Position numbers and translations under genes: made by a program. A DNA stretch of 64,000 nucleotides from Clostridiales bacterium UBA1738 (GTDB taxonomy: Bacteria; Bacillota; Clostridia; UBA1381): assembly GCA_002315735.1 (NCBI GenBank), contig DCIA01000002.1, positions 22,034 to 86,033 on the forward strand, read 5' to 3'. This document shows, one piece after another, positions 44,191 to 53,180 of the stretch. The notes below the pieces were generated by a model. That model searched no databases, was not told the origin of the DNA, and worked only from the letters and a program-made list of their open reading frames with translations. Positions within the stretch are counted from its first letter, which is position 1. Each line of letters begins with the position of its first letter.

Positions 44191-44946
44191 ATGAAAAAAA
44201 GAGTTAAAGATTTATGGGAATATTTTAGCACATATGAAAAGGTATGGTTTTTTAGCATACTTATTTTATCAGTTATATTTGCTTTTTTATTTCCTGAAGA
44301 AGATATAAACGGTGTAAATGGCTCGCTTATTATGGGGCTTTATTTAGCAGATACAGTGCTTAATATTTTGTGCGAACTGCTGATTTCAAAGCAGAGTAAA
44401 TGGAATTTTATCGTTTCAGTTTTTGTAGAAATTGCAGAAATTCTAATTTGCGTTGTATTATCGTATAGATTTGCAACAATGGCTACAACATTATTTTTCT
44501 GGCTACCTGTCGATATTGTCAGTTTTATTAATTGGCATCGTCACCCTGATAAATATGATGACGAACTAACCGAAGTTAGAAAACTTAGCGGTGTTATGGA
44601 AGCGGTTGTAATAATCGGAATTGTAGTTTGGACTATTGTTATTGGCTGGCTGTTATCGGGGATTGATATTCATACAGACCTTTTTGGCGGTAATGAACTT
44701 TTAGAAAATGCTGTGTGTTATCTTGATGCTTGTGCTTCTGCGGTTGGTATCGCAAATGGACTTTTTATTTTGTTTAGATATAGGGAGCAGTGGATTGCTT
44801 GGTATATTGAAGCGGCACTTGAAACGGTTATTAATATTTTGTCAGGGCAATATGTACTTCTTGTTTTAAAATTGGGATATTTTACAAATACAACCTATGG
44901 TTATATCAAATGGACTAAGTATATAAAAGAAAGAAAACAAGAGTAA
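44191..44946 (+). CDS. PnuC-like nicotinamide riboside/mononucleotide transporter
   Basis: A 251-residue membrane protein with about seven hydrophobic segments. The C-terminal region (REQWIAWYIEAALET, then GYFTNTTYGYIKWTKY) matches the conserved Trp/Asn/Tyr-rich core of PnuC vitamin transporters. I start at 44191 behind GGAGAAGGA; an earlier in-frame ATG at 44152 lies inside the AEC gene. No NAD riboswitch is visible upstream. Other PnuC-type vitamins (riboflavin, thiamine) are possible. Confidence 0.72.
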   Translation: MKKRVKDLWEYFSTYEKVWFFSILILSVIFAFLFPEEDINGVNGSLIMGLYLADTVLNILCELLISKQSKWNFIVSVFVEIAEILICVVLSYRFATMATTLFFWLPVDIVSFINWHRHPDKYDDELTEVRKLSGVMEAVVIIGIVVWTIVIGWLLSGIDIHTDLFGGNELLENAVCYLDACASAVGIANGLFILFRYREQWIAWYIEAALETVINILSGQYVLLVLKLGYFTNTTYGYIKWTKYIKERKQE

Positions 44947-44948
44947 AT

Positions 44949-44983
44949 AAAAAGATGAAGAATTTAATTCTTCATCTTTTTTT
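44949..44983 (+). terminator. Terminator after the pnuC-like gene
   Basis: A perfect 14-bp stem (44949-44962 with 44968-44981), 5-base loop, and T run. Confidence 0.92.
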
Positions 44984-45072
44984 GTGAATTTAAAAATTTA
45001 TCTTGAAGTATAAAAAATACTATGATAAACTAGGTTCAAATGCGAAAACAACTTATATTTAGGAGGGAAATA

Positions 45073-47883
45073 ATGGGTGATGAGATAGTTATAAAAGGCC
45101 TTAAACAAAACAATTTGAAAAATATTTCTTTGACTATTCCCAAGAATAAAATAGTAGTATTTTCAGGTGTGTCAGGGTCAGGAAAATCGAGCATAGTTTT
45201 TGATACTATTGCAGCAGAAAGTCAGCGTCAAATGAATGAAACTTATTCGGCTTGGATTCGTGGAAGACTTCCTAAATATGATAAGCCGAATGTAGATTTA
45301 ATTGAAAATTTGTCGGCATCTGTTGTTGTAGACCAGTCAAGGCTTGGTGGAAACAGTCGCTCAACTGTTGGAACAATTTCAGATATGTACGCAGGGTTAA
45401 GACTGCTGTTTTCAAGGATAGGTAAGCCACATATTGGCACAGCGTCATACTTTTCCTTTAATGACCCAAATGGAATGTGCCCAAAATGTTCAGGGCTGGG
45501 AAAAGTTCTAAAATTAAATATCGAAGATAAAATAGACCCTGAAAAAACATGGAATGAGGGAATGGCAGACCTTCCTGCATTTCATGTGGGGAATTGGTAT
45601 TGGAAGAAGTATAAAGAGGCAGAAATTTTTCCGCTTGATAAAAGGTATAAAGATTTTACGACTGTTGAAAAAAACAGACTTTTATACGGAGCAGATGAAA
45701 AAAACGGAAAACAAATTGACAAACGTGTTGAGGGTATAGAGAAATATCTTTCCAGAATGCTTTTAAAAAGAGATACAAGCGAACTAAAAGAAGCATCAGT
45801 CATTAAGCTTACAAATTTAATAAAAGAGGAAGAATGCCCGATGTGTCACGGGAAAAGGCTAAATAGAATGGCACTTGTTTCAAAAATAAACGGATATACA
45901 ATTACCGATATGTCGGCTATGGAGTTTTGGGCTTTAAGAAAAGTTTTGATGGGAATTAATGAGCCTAGTGTTAAGAGTGTTGTTGATTCCTTGGTTACTT
46001 CACTTACAAGAATGATTGATATTGGACTTTCATATTTGACGATGGATAGAGAGTCAAGCAGTTTATCAGGTGGTGAAGCACAAAGACTAAAACTTGTAAG
46101 GTATATGGGCTCGTCACTAACCGGAATGACCTATATTTTCGATGAACCATCTACCGGTATGCACCCTCGTGATGTTTACAGAATGGTAAAACTTTTGAAA
46201 ATGTTAAGGGATAAGGGTAACACCGTTTTAGTTGTTGAACATGACAAGGATATCATTTCAATCGCTGATGAAGTTATAGATATAGGGCCATTGGCAGGCG
46301 TTAATGGTGGAGAAGTGATTTTTCAAGGCTCATATGAAAACTTGCTAATCTCGGATACCTTGACAGGAAAGTCGCTCAAGAAAAATCTCCCGATAAAAGA
46401 CACATTTAGAATTCCAACTAAATTTTTACCGATACGAAACGCAAATGTTCACAATCTTAAAAATGTAAATGTAGATATTCCACTAGAAGTATTAACGGTT
46501 GTTACGGGAGTTGCAGGCAGCGGAAAATCATCACTAATTAGAGATGTATTTTCAAAAATATATGAAGATAAAGTTGTGGTTTTGGACCAATCACCAATAA
46601 CTGCTACAAATCGCTCAACTCCTGTATCTTTCTTAGGTATATTTGATGAAATAAGAAAGGTAATGGCAAAGGAAAACAATGTGAGTAATTCGCTATTTTC
46701 CTTTAATTCTGACGGTGCGTGCAAGGCTTGCAGCGGTAGAGGATATATTACAACAGAACTTGTTTTCATGGACCCTGTTACCACAAAATGCGAGGTGTGT
46801 GATGGAAATAGATACTCAAAAGAAACATTAGGATATTTATATAATGGCAAAAATATTGTTGAAATTCTTAATATGAGTGCAAAAGAGGCACTGGAATTTT
46901 TCAAAGATAACAAAAAAATTAAGAATATACTAACATCTTTGTGTGAAGTTGGATTGGAATATTTATCTCTCGGTCAGCCGGCATCAACTCTATCCGGTGG
47001 GGAAAGACAGCGTCTAAAACTTGCAAAATCTCTTGAAACAAAAGGCAATATTTATGTTCTTGACGAGCCTACAACCGGACTTCATATGTCTGATATTGAA
47101 AAGATTATGATATTATTTAACAGATTAGTTGACAAGGGTAACACAGTTATTATAATAGAACATAATCTTGATGTTATAAAATCTGCTGACTATGTTATAG
47201 ATATAGGGCCTGACGGAGGGCGTTTTGGCGGTGAGGTTGTCTTTTTTGGAACACCAAAGGAATTGTTAAAATGCGAAAATAGTATTACGGCTAAATGTTT
47301 AAGCCTTTCAACAGAAAATAGAAAATTATCAGAAGAAGAACTTGAAGAACTTACAAAAATTAAGCAAATTGATGATGATGTTCCAATCATAAGAGAAGAA
47401 GAGGAGGACTCTAAGATGAAACTTGAAGAAATCGGACACGCTGAATGTAATAATGGTGAGTTTAAAATCATACTCGGCGAAAAATATATTGAAGGACTAA
47501 CAGGTATTGAAGGATTTTCTCATCTTCAAATTATTTGGTGGTTTAACGGCTGTGATAATGAAAAGGATAGAAATATTTTAAAAGTTGAAAAACCATATAC
47601 AAAAGGTCCTGAGGAAGTCGGAACATTTGCGACAAGGTCACCTGAGCGGCCAAATCCTATTGCAACATCTGTTTGTGAAATCAAAAAAATTGATTACGAA
47701 AAAGGAATCATATATTTTACATATTTTGATGCGTTTACAGGCACGCCTATACTTGATATAAAACCATATACGCCGAGTGTTGATAAGGTTGAAAATGTCT
47801 CTGTGCCGAATTGGTGCTCACATTGGCCAAAAAGTTATGAAAAAAGTGAGGATTTTGATTGGGAAAAGGAATTTAATTTTTAA
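45073..47883 (+). CDS. UvrA-like ABC ATPase fused to TrmO tRNA methyltransferase
   Basis: A 936-residue fusion. Residues 1 to about 755 are a UvrA-like tandem ABC ATPase: Walker A motifs GVSGSGKSS (32-40) and GVAGSGKSS, signature motifs LSGGEAQRLKL and LSGGERQRLKL, Walker B FDEPSTGMHP and LDEPTTGLH, and zinc-finger cysteine pairs. It is shorter than true UvrA and resembles UvrA2-type proteins linked to drug resistance. Residues 782-936 are a TrmO (TsaA/YaeB) domain with the ATRSPERPNPIATS signature, which methylates t6A37 of tRNA. An acidic linker joins them. A GAGGAGGA site precedes an in-frame ATG at 47416 exactly at the domain start. I begin the protein at 45073 behind AGGAGGGA. Confidence 0.9.
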   Translation: MGDEIVIKGLKQNNLKNISLTIPKNKIVVFSGVSGSGKSSIVFDTIAAESQRQMNETYSAWIRGRLPKYDKPNVDLIENLSASVVVDQSRLGGNSRSTVGTISDMYAGLRLLFSRIGKPHIGTASYFSFNDPNGMCPKCSGLGKVLKLNIEDKIDPEKTWNEGMADLPAFHVGNWYWKKYKEAEIFPLDKRYKDFTTVEKNRLLYGADEKNGKQIDKRVEGIEKYLSRMLLKRDTSELKEASVIKLTNLIKEEECPMCHGKRLNRMALVSKINGYTITDMSAMEFWALRKVLMGINEPSVKSVVDSLVTSLTRMIDIGLSYLTMDRESSSLSGGEAQRLKLVRYMGSSLTGMTYIFDEPSTGMHPRDVYRMVKLLKMLRDKGNTVLVVEHDKDIISIADEVIDIGPLAGVNGGEVIFQGSYENLLISDTLTGKSLKKNLPIKDTFRIPTKFLPIRNANVHNLKNVNVDIPLEVLTVVTGVAGSGKSSLIRDVFSKIYEDKVVVLDQSPITATNRSTPVSFLGIFDEIRKVMAKENNVSNSLFSFNSDGACKACSGRGYITTELVFMDPVTTKCEVCDGNRYSKETLGYLYNGKNIVEILNMSAKEALEFFKDNKKIKNILTSLCEVGLEYLSLGQPASTLSGGERQRLKLAKSLETKGNIYVLDEPTTGLHMSDIEKIMILFNRLVDKGNTVIIIEHNLDVIKSADYVIDIGPDGGRFGGEVVFFGTPKELLKCENSITAKCLSLSTENRKLSEEELEELTKIKQIDDDVPIIREEEEDSKMKLEEIGHAECNNGEFKIILGEKYIEGLTGIEGFSHLQIIWWFNGCDNEKDRNILKVEKPYTKGPEEVGTFATRSPERPNPIATSVCEIKKIDYEKGIIYFTYFDAFTGTPILDIKPYTPSVDKVENVSVPNWCSHWPKSYEKSEDFDWEKEFNF

Positions 47884-47930
47884 TTAAACTATATAGGAAA
47901 AAATTTCAAGTGAAAAAGTTAAAAAAACTA

Positions 47931-47959
47931 TTGACATACAATGATATTTGTGGTATCAT
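47931..47959 (+). promoter_or_regulatory. Promoter of the first T-box transcript
   Basis: TTGACA at 47931-47936 and TATCAT at 47954-47959 with a 17-base spacer. Confidence 0.78.
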
Positions 47960-47973
47960 ATGCATAAATTGAA

Positions 47974-48240
47974 TATAAAAGCTGTGATGAAGACGGTCGA
48001 ATTTGTTTGGTTTTAGAGAGTTGGCGGTTGCTGCAAGCCAATAATCAACTTTTTCAATGACTTATCCCTTCTGAGCTGAAGATGTGAAATAATAGTAATG
48101 TCTTCCGAGTAGGCTGCGTTAGTGCATAGGGCTTGTTGGAGTCTGAAGTGGTGTTTTTCATAAAACACAATTTGAGTGGTACCGCGGATTAGAAATTAAC
48201 CCGTCTCAAAGAATTTTCTTTGAGATGGGATTTTTTATTT
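47974..48240 (+). promoter_or_regulatory. T-box riboswitch 1 (specifier read as AUC, Ile)
   Basis: A tRNA-sensing leader. Stem I opens with GATGA (47986-47990) and contains the distal motif AGAGAGTTGGCGG and the closing GAGCTGA (48073-48079). The T-box AGTGGTACCGCGG ends at 48187. An intrinsic terminator (CCCGTCTCAAAGAA pairing with TTCTTTGAGATGGG, then T residues) ends at about 48238. Pairing GAAG with CTTC and GTC with GAC leaves the specifier loop TTATCC; by alignment with the second leader the triplet is ATC at 48064-48066, an isoleucine codon. The bulge TGGT predicts a tRNA with discriminator A, as tRNA-Ile has. T-box identity is firm; the specifier is inferred. Confidence 0.92.
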
Positions 48241-48253
48241 TAGGAGTGAGAAT

Positions 48254-50518
48254 ATGGCTACATCAAACGAAAAACTAATTGAAATTGCGGAAAGAATTAA
48301 AGAGATGCGTGAAATTATGGGCTTTTCGGTAGAAGAAATGGCTCGAAAGACTGAGGTTACAACTACCGAATATGTTGCACTCGAAAATGGCAAAGTTGAT
48401 TTTCCGTTTACTTTTATTCATAAGTGTGCTCTTGCTTTTCATTTGGAGATTAATGATATTTTAGAGGGTGTCAGTGCTAATCTTTCAAGTTATAATGTAA
48501 CAAGAAAGGGTGAAGGACATCAAACGGCAAAAGAAGAGGGAATATCAATTTCTAACTTAGCACCTTTATTTAAAAATAAAATTGCTGAGCCATATTATGT
48601 TACCTATGATTATTCAGAAGAACAACAAACCTTGCCAATTCACTTAACAACCCATAAAGGTCAAGAATTTGACTTGGTTTTAGAGGGAAGTTTAAAGGTT
48701 CAAGTAGGCGAACATATTGTTGTTTTAAATGAGGGCGACTCAATTTACTATAACAGTTCAACACCACACGGAATGATTGCGATAGGAAATAAAAAATGTG
48801 TGTTCTGTGCTGTCGTATTGCCTGGTGATGATGCAAGTAATATGACCGAAATTACAAGCACAATTTTGTCTGCAAGACAGTCGGAAAACTTGATTGTTAA
48901 TAAGTTCATAAAGACCAAGGAAAATGACCAAGGAATTTTGCAGGAAGTTGATTTTCAAGATGCAGATAAATTCAATTTCGCATTTGATATAGTTGATGCT
49001 ATTGCAAGAAAATATCCTGAAAAAACAGCAATGATTCATGTGGATAACGATAAAAACGAGACAGTATTCACATTTAAAGATATTAAAGATGAGTCAAACA
49101 GAGTGGCAAATTACTTTAAGTCCCTAGGAATTTCAAAGGGTGATAAAGTAATGCTTGTTTTAAAGAGAAATTATGAATTTTGGTTTTCTATTCTTGCACT
49201 TCATAAAATCGGTGCGGTTGCAATTCCTGCAACAAATCAATTAAAAGAGCATGATTACACATATCGATTTAATGCAGCAAATGTAAAAGCGATTGTTTGT
49301 GCAAATGACGATAACATTTTAGACGAAGTTGAAAAAGCAGCAAAAGACAGTAAATCACTAGCACTAAAAATCACCACAACCACTAAAAGAGATGGATGGC
49401 ATAGCCTAAATACAGAGTATGCTTTGTTTAGCAGACGATTTGTTCGAGAGGCTGACGCTCCTTGCGGTGACGATGAGATGCTTATGTTCTTTACATCAGG
49501 CACAACAGGTTATCCAAAGATAGCAGTTCATAGTTTTAAATATCCTTTGGGACATTTTGTGACTGCAAAATATTGGCATTGTGCAAAAAGAGATGGACTG
49601 CACTTCACTATTGCGGATACAGGTTGGGGAAAGGCTCTTTGGGGTAAACTATACGGTCAATGGATGTGCGAAGGCGGAGTTTTTGTATATGACTTTGACA
49701 GATTCCACGCAGAAGATATTTTGCCAATGTTTGCAAAATATAATATCACAACATTCTGCGCACCTCCTACAATGTATCGTATGCTTATAAAAGAAGATTT
49801 ATCAAAGTATGATTTATCGTCAATTAAGCATGCAACAATAGCCGGAGAAGCTTTAAACCCCGAAGTCTTTAAACAATTTAAAAAGGCAACAGGCTTATCG
49901 CTTATGGAAGGCTTCGGTCAGACAGAAACAACTCTTTCTATCGCAAATCTTTATGGCACAAATCCAAAGCCGGGTTCTATGGGAAAACCTGTACCGGGAT
50001 ATGATATTGATATCATAAACGGAAGTGGTGAATCCTGTGGAATCGGTGAATCGGGAGAGATTGTGGTTAACCTTAAAAACGGAACGCCAAAAGGTCTGTT
50101 TTTGGGATATTACAATAACGAAGAAAAGACAAAAGAAGTTATTTATGACGGATATTATCACACAGGCGATGTTGCATGGCGTGATGAAGACGGATATTTC
50201 TGGTATGTAGGTAGAATTGATGATGTAATTAAGTCATCGGGATACAGAATTGGCCCGTTTGAAATCGAAAATGTTATTATGGAACTTCCGTATGTATTAG
50301 AATGTGGTGTTTCAGCCGAGCCTGACGAGATTAGAGGTCAAGTTGTCAAAGCAAGCATCGTACTGACTAAGGGGACAGAAGCGACTGATGAACTGAAAAA
50401 AGAAATTCAAAACTATGTTAAGGCAAAGACAGCCCCTTATAAATATCCAAGAATTGTTGTATTTAGGGAAGAACTTCCAAAAACAATTAGTGGAAAAATT
50501 CAAAGAAATCTTTTGTAA
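48254..50518 (+). CDS. HTH-cupin-acyl-CoA ligase (AMP-forming), paralogue 1
   Basis: A 754-residue three-part protein. Residues 8-65 are an XRE-type helix-turn-helix (MGFSVEEMARKTEVTTTEY), residues about 95-185 a cupin domain (HKGQEFDLVLEGSLKVQV, STPHGM), and the rest an AMP-forming acyl-CoA synthetase with FFTSGTTGYPK (413-423), the GYRIGPFEIENV hinge and the catalytic Lys748 in TISGKIQR. HTH-cupin proteins are normally separate regulators; here they are fused to the enzyme. It is controlled by T-box 1. From context the substrate is probably a branched short-chain acid such as 2-methylbutyrate. The start follows TAGGAG. Confidence 0.88.
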   Translation: MATSNEKLIEIAERIKEMREIMGFSVEEMARKTEVTTTEYVALENGKVDFPFTFIHKCALAFHLEINDILEGVSANLSSYNVTRKGEGHQTAKEEGISISNLAPLFKNKIAEPYYVTYDYSEEQQTLPIHLTTHKGQEFDLVLEGSLKVQVGEHIVVLNEGDSIYYNSSTPHGMIAIGNKKCVFCAVVLPGDDASNMTEITSTILSARQSENLIVNKFIKTKENDQGILQEVDFQDADKFNFAFDIVDAIARKYPEKTAMIHVDNDKNETVFTFKDIKDESNRVANYFKSLGISKGDKVMLVLKRNYEFWFSILALHKIGAVAIPATNQLKEHDYTYRFNAANVKAIVCANDDNILDEVEKAAKDSKSLALKITTTTKRDGWHSLNTEYALFSRRFVREADAPCGDDEMLMFFTSGTTGYPKIAVHSFKYPLGHFVTAKYWHCAKRDGLHFTIADTGWGKALWGKLYGQWMCEGGVFVYDFDRFHAEDILPMFAKYNITTFCAPPTMYRMLIKEDLSKYDLSSIKHATIAGEALNPEVFKQFKKATGLSLMEGFGQTETTLSIANLYGTNPKPGSMGKPVPGYDIDIINGSGESCGIGESGEIVVNLKNGTPKGLFLGYYNNEEKTKEVIYDGYYHTGDVAWRDEDGYFWYVGRIDDVIKSSGYRIGPFEIENVIMELPYVLECGVSAEPDEIRGQVVKASIVLTKGTEATDELKKEIQNYVKAKTAPYKYPRIVVFREELPKTISGKIQRNLL

Positions 50519-50540
50519 TATTAAATTAATAAAATTTCTA

Positions 50541-50569
50541 TTGACAATTTTATATAGATATGCTAGAAT
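50541..50569 (+). promoter_or_regulatory. Promoter of the second T-box transcript
   Basis: TTGACA at 50541-50546 and TAGAAT at 50564-50569 with a 17-base spacer, only 22 bases after the first ligase gene. Confidence 0.78.
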
Positions 50570-50575
50570 AATAAT

Positions 50576-50853
50576 AACTTATAAAGGCGTTGATGAAGAG
50601 GGTATCCGTAAGTGGCTTTTTAAGAGAGTTGACGGTTGGTGTAAGTCAACAAGGACTTCGGAATACTTGTAGCTTCGGAGCTGAAAGGAAGAAAGCGTAA
50701 TAGTTAGTAGAACCTTTCCGAGCAGGCTGCGTTAGTGCATAGGGTTTGTTAGAACCTGAAGTGGTGCTTTTATAGCACAATTTGAGTGGTACCGCGGGTT
50801 TTGTTTATTACTCGTCTCAAAGATTTTAGTATATCTTTGGGGCGAGTTTTTGT
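50576..50853 (+). promoter_or_regulatory. T-box riboswitch 2 (specifier read as GUA, Val)
   Basis: A second tRNA-sensing leader, related in sequence to the first. It has GATGA at 50591-50595, the distal motif AGAGAGTTGACGG, GAGCTGAAAGG after stem I, the T-box motif GTGGTACCGCGG (ending 50797), and a terminator formed by CTCGTCTCAAAGAT and ATCTTTGGGGCGAG followed by T residues. Pairing GAAG with CTTC and GTAT with ATAC leaves the loop TTGTAG, so the aligned triplet is GTA at 50669-50671, a valine codon. The TGGT bulge fits discriminator A of tRNA-Val and argues against reading TGT (Cys), because tRNA-Cys carries U73. Confidence 0.92.
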
Positions 50854-50881
50854 TTTCCCCAAAGTTTTAGGAGGGATTTTT

Positions 50882-53170
50882 ATGGAAAATCAGATTACAG
50901 CACTTGATTTGAAAATCAAGGAAATGGCGACAAGAATTAAGGAACTTCGAGAAATTGAGGGTATGTCGCCAATGACTATGGCAAAACTTACCGATGTTTC
51001 GGTAGAAGAATATCGTGCTTGCGAAAACGGACAACATGATTTGAGTTTCGCATTTATTTACAGATGTGCATTGGCATTTCATGTAGATGTTACCGATATC
51101 GTTGAAGGTACCAGCCCAACACTAAAATCTTACACTTTAACAAGAAAAGGTGAGGGACAGAAAATCGAACAAGCTCATGGTATGATTTACTATAACCTAG
51201 CCCCTGAGTTTAGGAAAAGAACATCAGAACCACTTTATGTTAAGGCTATCTATGATGAGGAAGCACAGCATAAAGATATAGAACTTACCACTCACGAGGG
51301 ACAAGAATGTGATATTGTAATTAAAGGTACACTTTTAATACAATTAGGGACACATAAAGAGGTGTTGCACGAAGGAGATTCAATCTATTATGACTCAAAT
51401 ACTCCTCACGGACTAAAAGCCATAGGTGGAGAAGATTGTGAGTTTTATGCGATAGTTTTATCTTCAAAGGGTGGAATAAAAGAAGAAAAAGTAAAAGAAA
51501 TTGAAAATCCAAAAGAAACTAAAATTCATCAGCCATACAGAAGAATTTATCACAACTTTATTCATCCGACAGAAGATGAAAAAGGCTCTCTTCTTTCACT
51601 TAGATTTGAAAATGAAGATAAATTCAACTTTGCTTTTGACATTGTAGATGCGCTGGCAGACAAAAGACCTGATAAACTTGCAATGCTACATCTTGATAAA
51701 GATAAAAACGAAAGAAGATTTACATTCGCTGATATTAAAGCAGAATCAAATAAAACAGCAAATTATTTTAAGTCTTTGGGAATTACTAAAGGCGATAAGG
51801 TAATGCTTGTATTAAAAAGGCATTATGAGTTCTGGTTTGCTATTTTGGCACTTCACAAAATCGGTGCGATTGCAATACCTGCAACAAATCAACTTCAAGA
51901 ACACGATTTTACTTACAGATTTAATGCGGCAGGTGTAAAGGCAATTCTTTGCACGGCTGACGGTAATGTTAAAGAACAAGTTGAACTTGCAGAGAAGGAT
52001 TCGCCTACATTAGAAAGAAAAATTTTGGTTGGCGGAGAAAGAGAAGGCTGGAATACATTTAGTAAAGAGTATGAGCTTTATTCCGATAAATTTGAAAGAA
52101 CACAGGATACACCTTGTGGTGATGACTTGATGTTAATGTTCTTTACTTCGGGAACAACAGGATATCCAAAGATTGCGGCGCATAGTTATAAGTACCCGTT
52201 AGGTCATTTTGCAACAGCAAATTATTGGCACTGTGTTAATCCTGACGGTCTTCATCTTACAATTTCCGATACAGGCTGGGCAAAGGCGTTGTGGGGCAAA
52301 TTATACGGACAATGGATGTGCGAAGCAGCAACTTTTGTTTATGACTTTGACAGATTCCACGCAGAAGATATTTTGCCACTATTTGCAAAATACAAAATCA
52401 CAACATTCTGCGCTCCTCCTACAATGTATCGTATGCTTATCAAGGAAGATTTAACTAAGTATGATATGTCATCGGTTGAACACGCAACAATAGCGGGAGA
52501 GGCACTAAATCCGGAAGTGTTTAAGCAACTGGAAAACCTAACAGGACTTCAGGTTATGGAGGGTTTTGGTCAATCAGAAACGTCACTTGTTATAGGAAAC
52601 TTATTTGGTGGAACTCACAAAATTGGCTCTATGGGAAAACCTGTTCCGGGCTATGACGTTGATTTGGTTGATGAAAACGGAAAGAGCGTGGGTATAGGAA
52701 AGAGCGGAGAGATTGTTGTTAGAACATCTGAAAAAATTCCGTGCGGACTATTCCGTGAATACTATCTAGACGAAGAAAAAACAAAAGAAGCATGGCACGA
52801 TGGACTTTATCATACAGGCGATGTTGCAGTTCGAGATGAAGATGGATTTTATTGGTATGTAGGCAGAATTGATGATGTTATTAAGTCATCAGGATACCGA
52901 ATCGGCCCATTTGAAATCGAAAATGTTATTATGGAACTTCCATATGTATTAGAATGTGGTGTTTCGGCAGCTCCCGATGAAGTTCGTGGTCAAGTAGTAA
53001 AGGCAAGCATCGTCCTAACAAAAGGCACAGAAGCATCAGATGAATTAGTAAAAGAAATTCAAAATTATGTTAAAGAGCATACAGCACCGTATAAATACCC
53101 AAGAATTGTTGTATTTAAAGATGAACTTCCAAAAACAACAAGCGGAAAGATAATACGAGCAAAATTATAA
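50882..53170 (+). CDS. HTH-cupin-acyl-CoA ligase (AMP-forming), paralogue 2
   Basis: A 762-residue paralogue with the same HTH (about residues 15-72), cupin and adenylating-ligase layout: FFTSGTTGYPK, GYRIGPFEIENV and catalytic Lys756 in TSGKIIR. The ligase parts of the two proteins are strikingly similar, while the HTH, the cupin and especially the linker to the ligase differ more. I start at 50882 behind AGGAGGG; the frame is open upstream only because it runs through the T-box leader. By position and T-box reading it may favour isobutyrate (valine route). It heads the oxidoreductase operon. Confidence 0.88.
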   Translation: MENQITALDLKIKEMATRIKELREIEGMSPMTMAKLTDVSVEEYRACENGQHDLSFAFIYRCALAFHVDVTDIVEGTSPTLKSYTLTRKGEGQKIEQAHGMIYYNLAPEFRKRTSEPLYVKAIYDEEAQHKDIELTTHEGQECDIVIKGTLLIQLGTHKEVLHEGDSIYYDSNTPHGLKAIGGEDCEFYAIVLSSKGGIKEEKVKEIENPKETKIHQPYRRIYHNFIHPTEDEKGSLLSLRFENEDKFNFAFDIVDALADKRPDKLAMLHLDKDKNERRFTFADIKAESNKTANYFKSLGITKGDKVMLVLKRHYEFWFAILALHKIGAIAIPATNQLQEHDFTYRFNAAGVKAILCTADGNVKEQVELAEKDSPTLERKILVGGEREGWNTFSKEYELYSDKFERTQDTPCGDDLMLMFFTSGTTGYPKIAAHSYKYPLGHFATANYWHCVNPDGLHLTISDTGWAKALWGKLYGQWMCEAATFVYDFDRFHAEDILPLFAKYKITTFCAPPTMYRMLIKEDLTKYDMSSVEHATIAGEALNPEVFKQLENLTGLQVMEGFGQSETSLVIGNLFGGTHKIGSMGKPVPGYDVDLVDENGKSVGIGKSGEIVVRTSEKIPCGLFREYYLDEEKTKEAWHDGLYHTGDVAVRDEDGFYWYVGRIDDVIKSSGYRIGPFEIENVIMELPYVLECGVSAAPDEVRGQVVKASIVLTKGTEASDELVKEIQNYVKEHTAPYKYPRIVVFKDELPKTTSGKIIRAKL

Positions 53171-53180
53171 AGGAGACAGT

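Noticed and set aside
50415..50672. An 85-codon plus-strand open frame overlapping the end of the first ligase gene
   Set aside because: It runs through the promoter and stem I of the second T-box and matches no protein family; the RNA structure explains the sequence.
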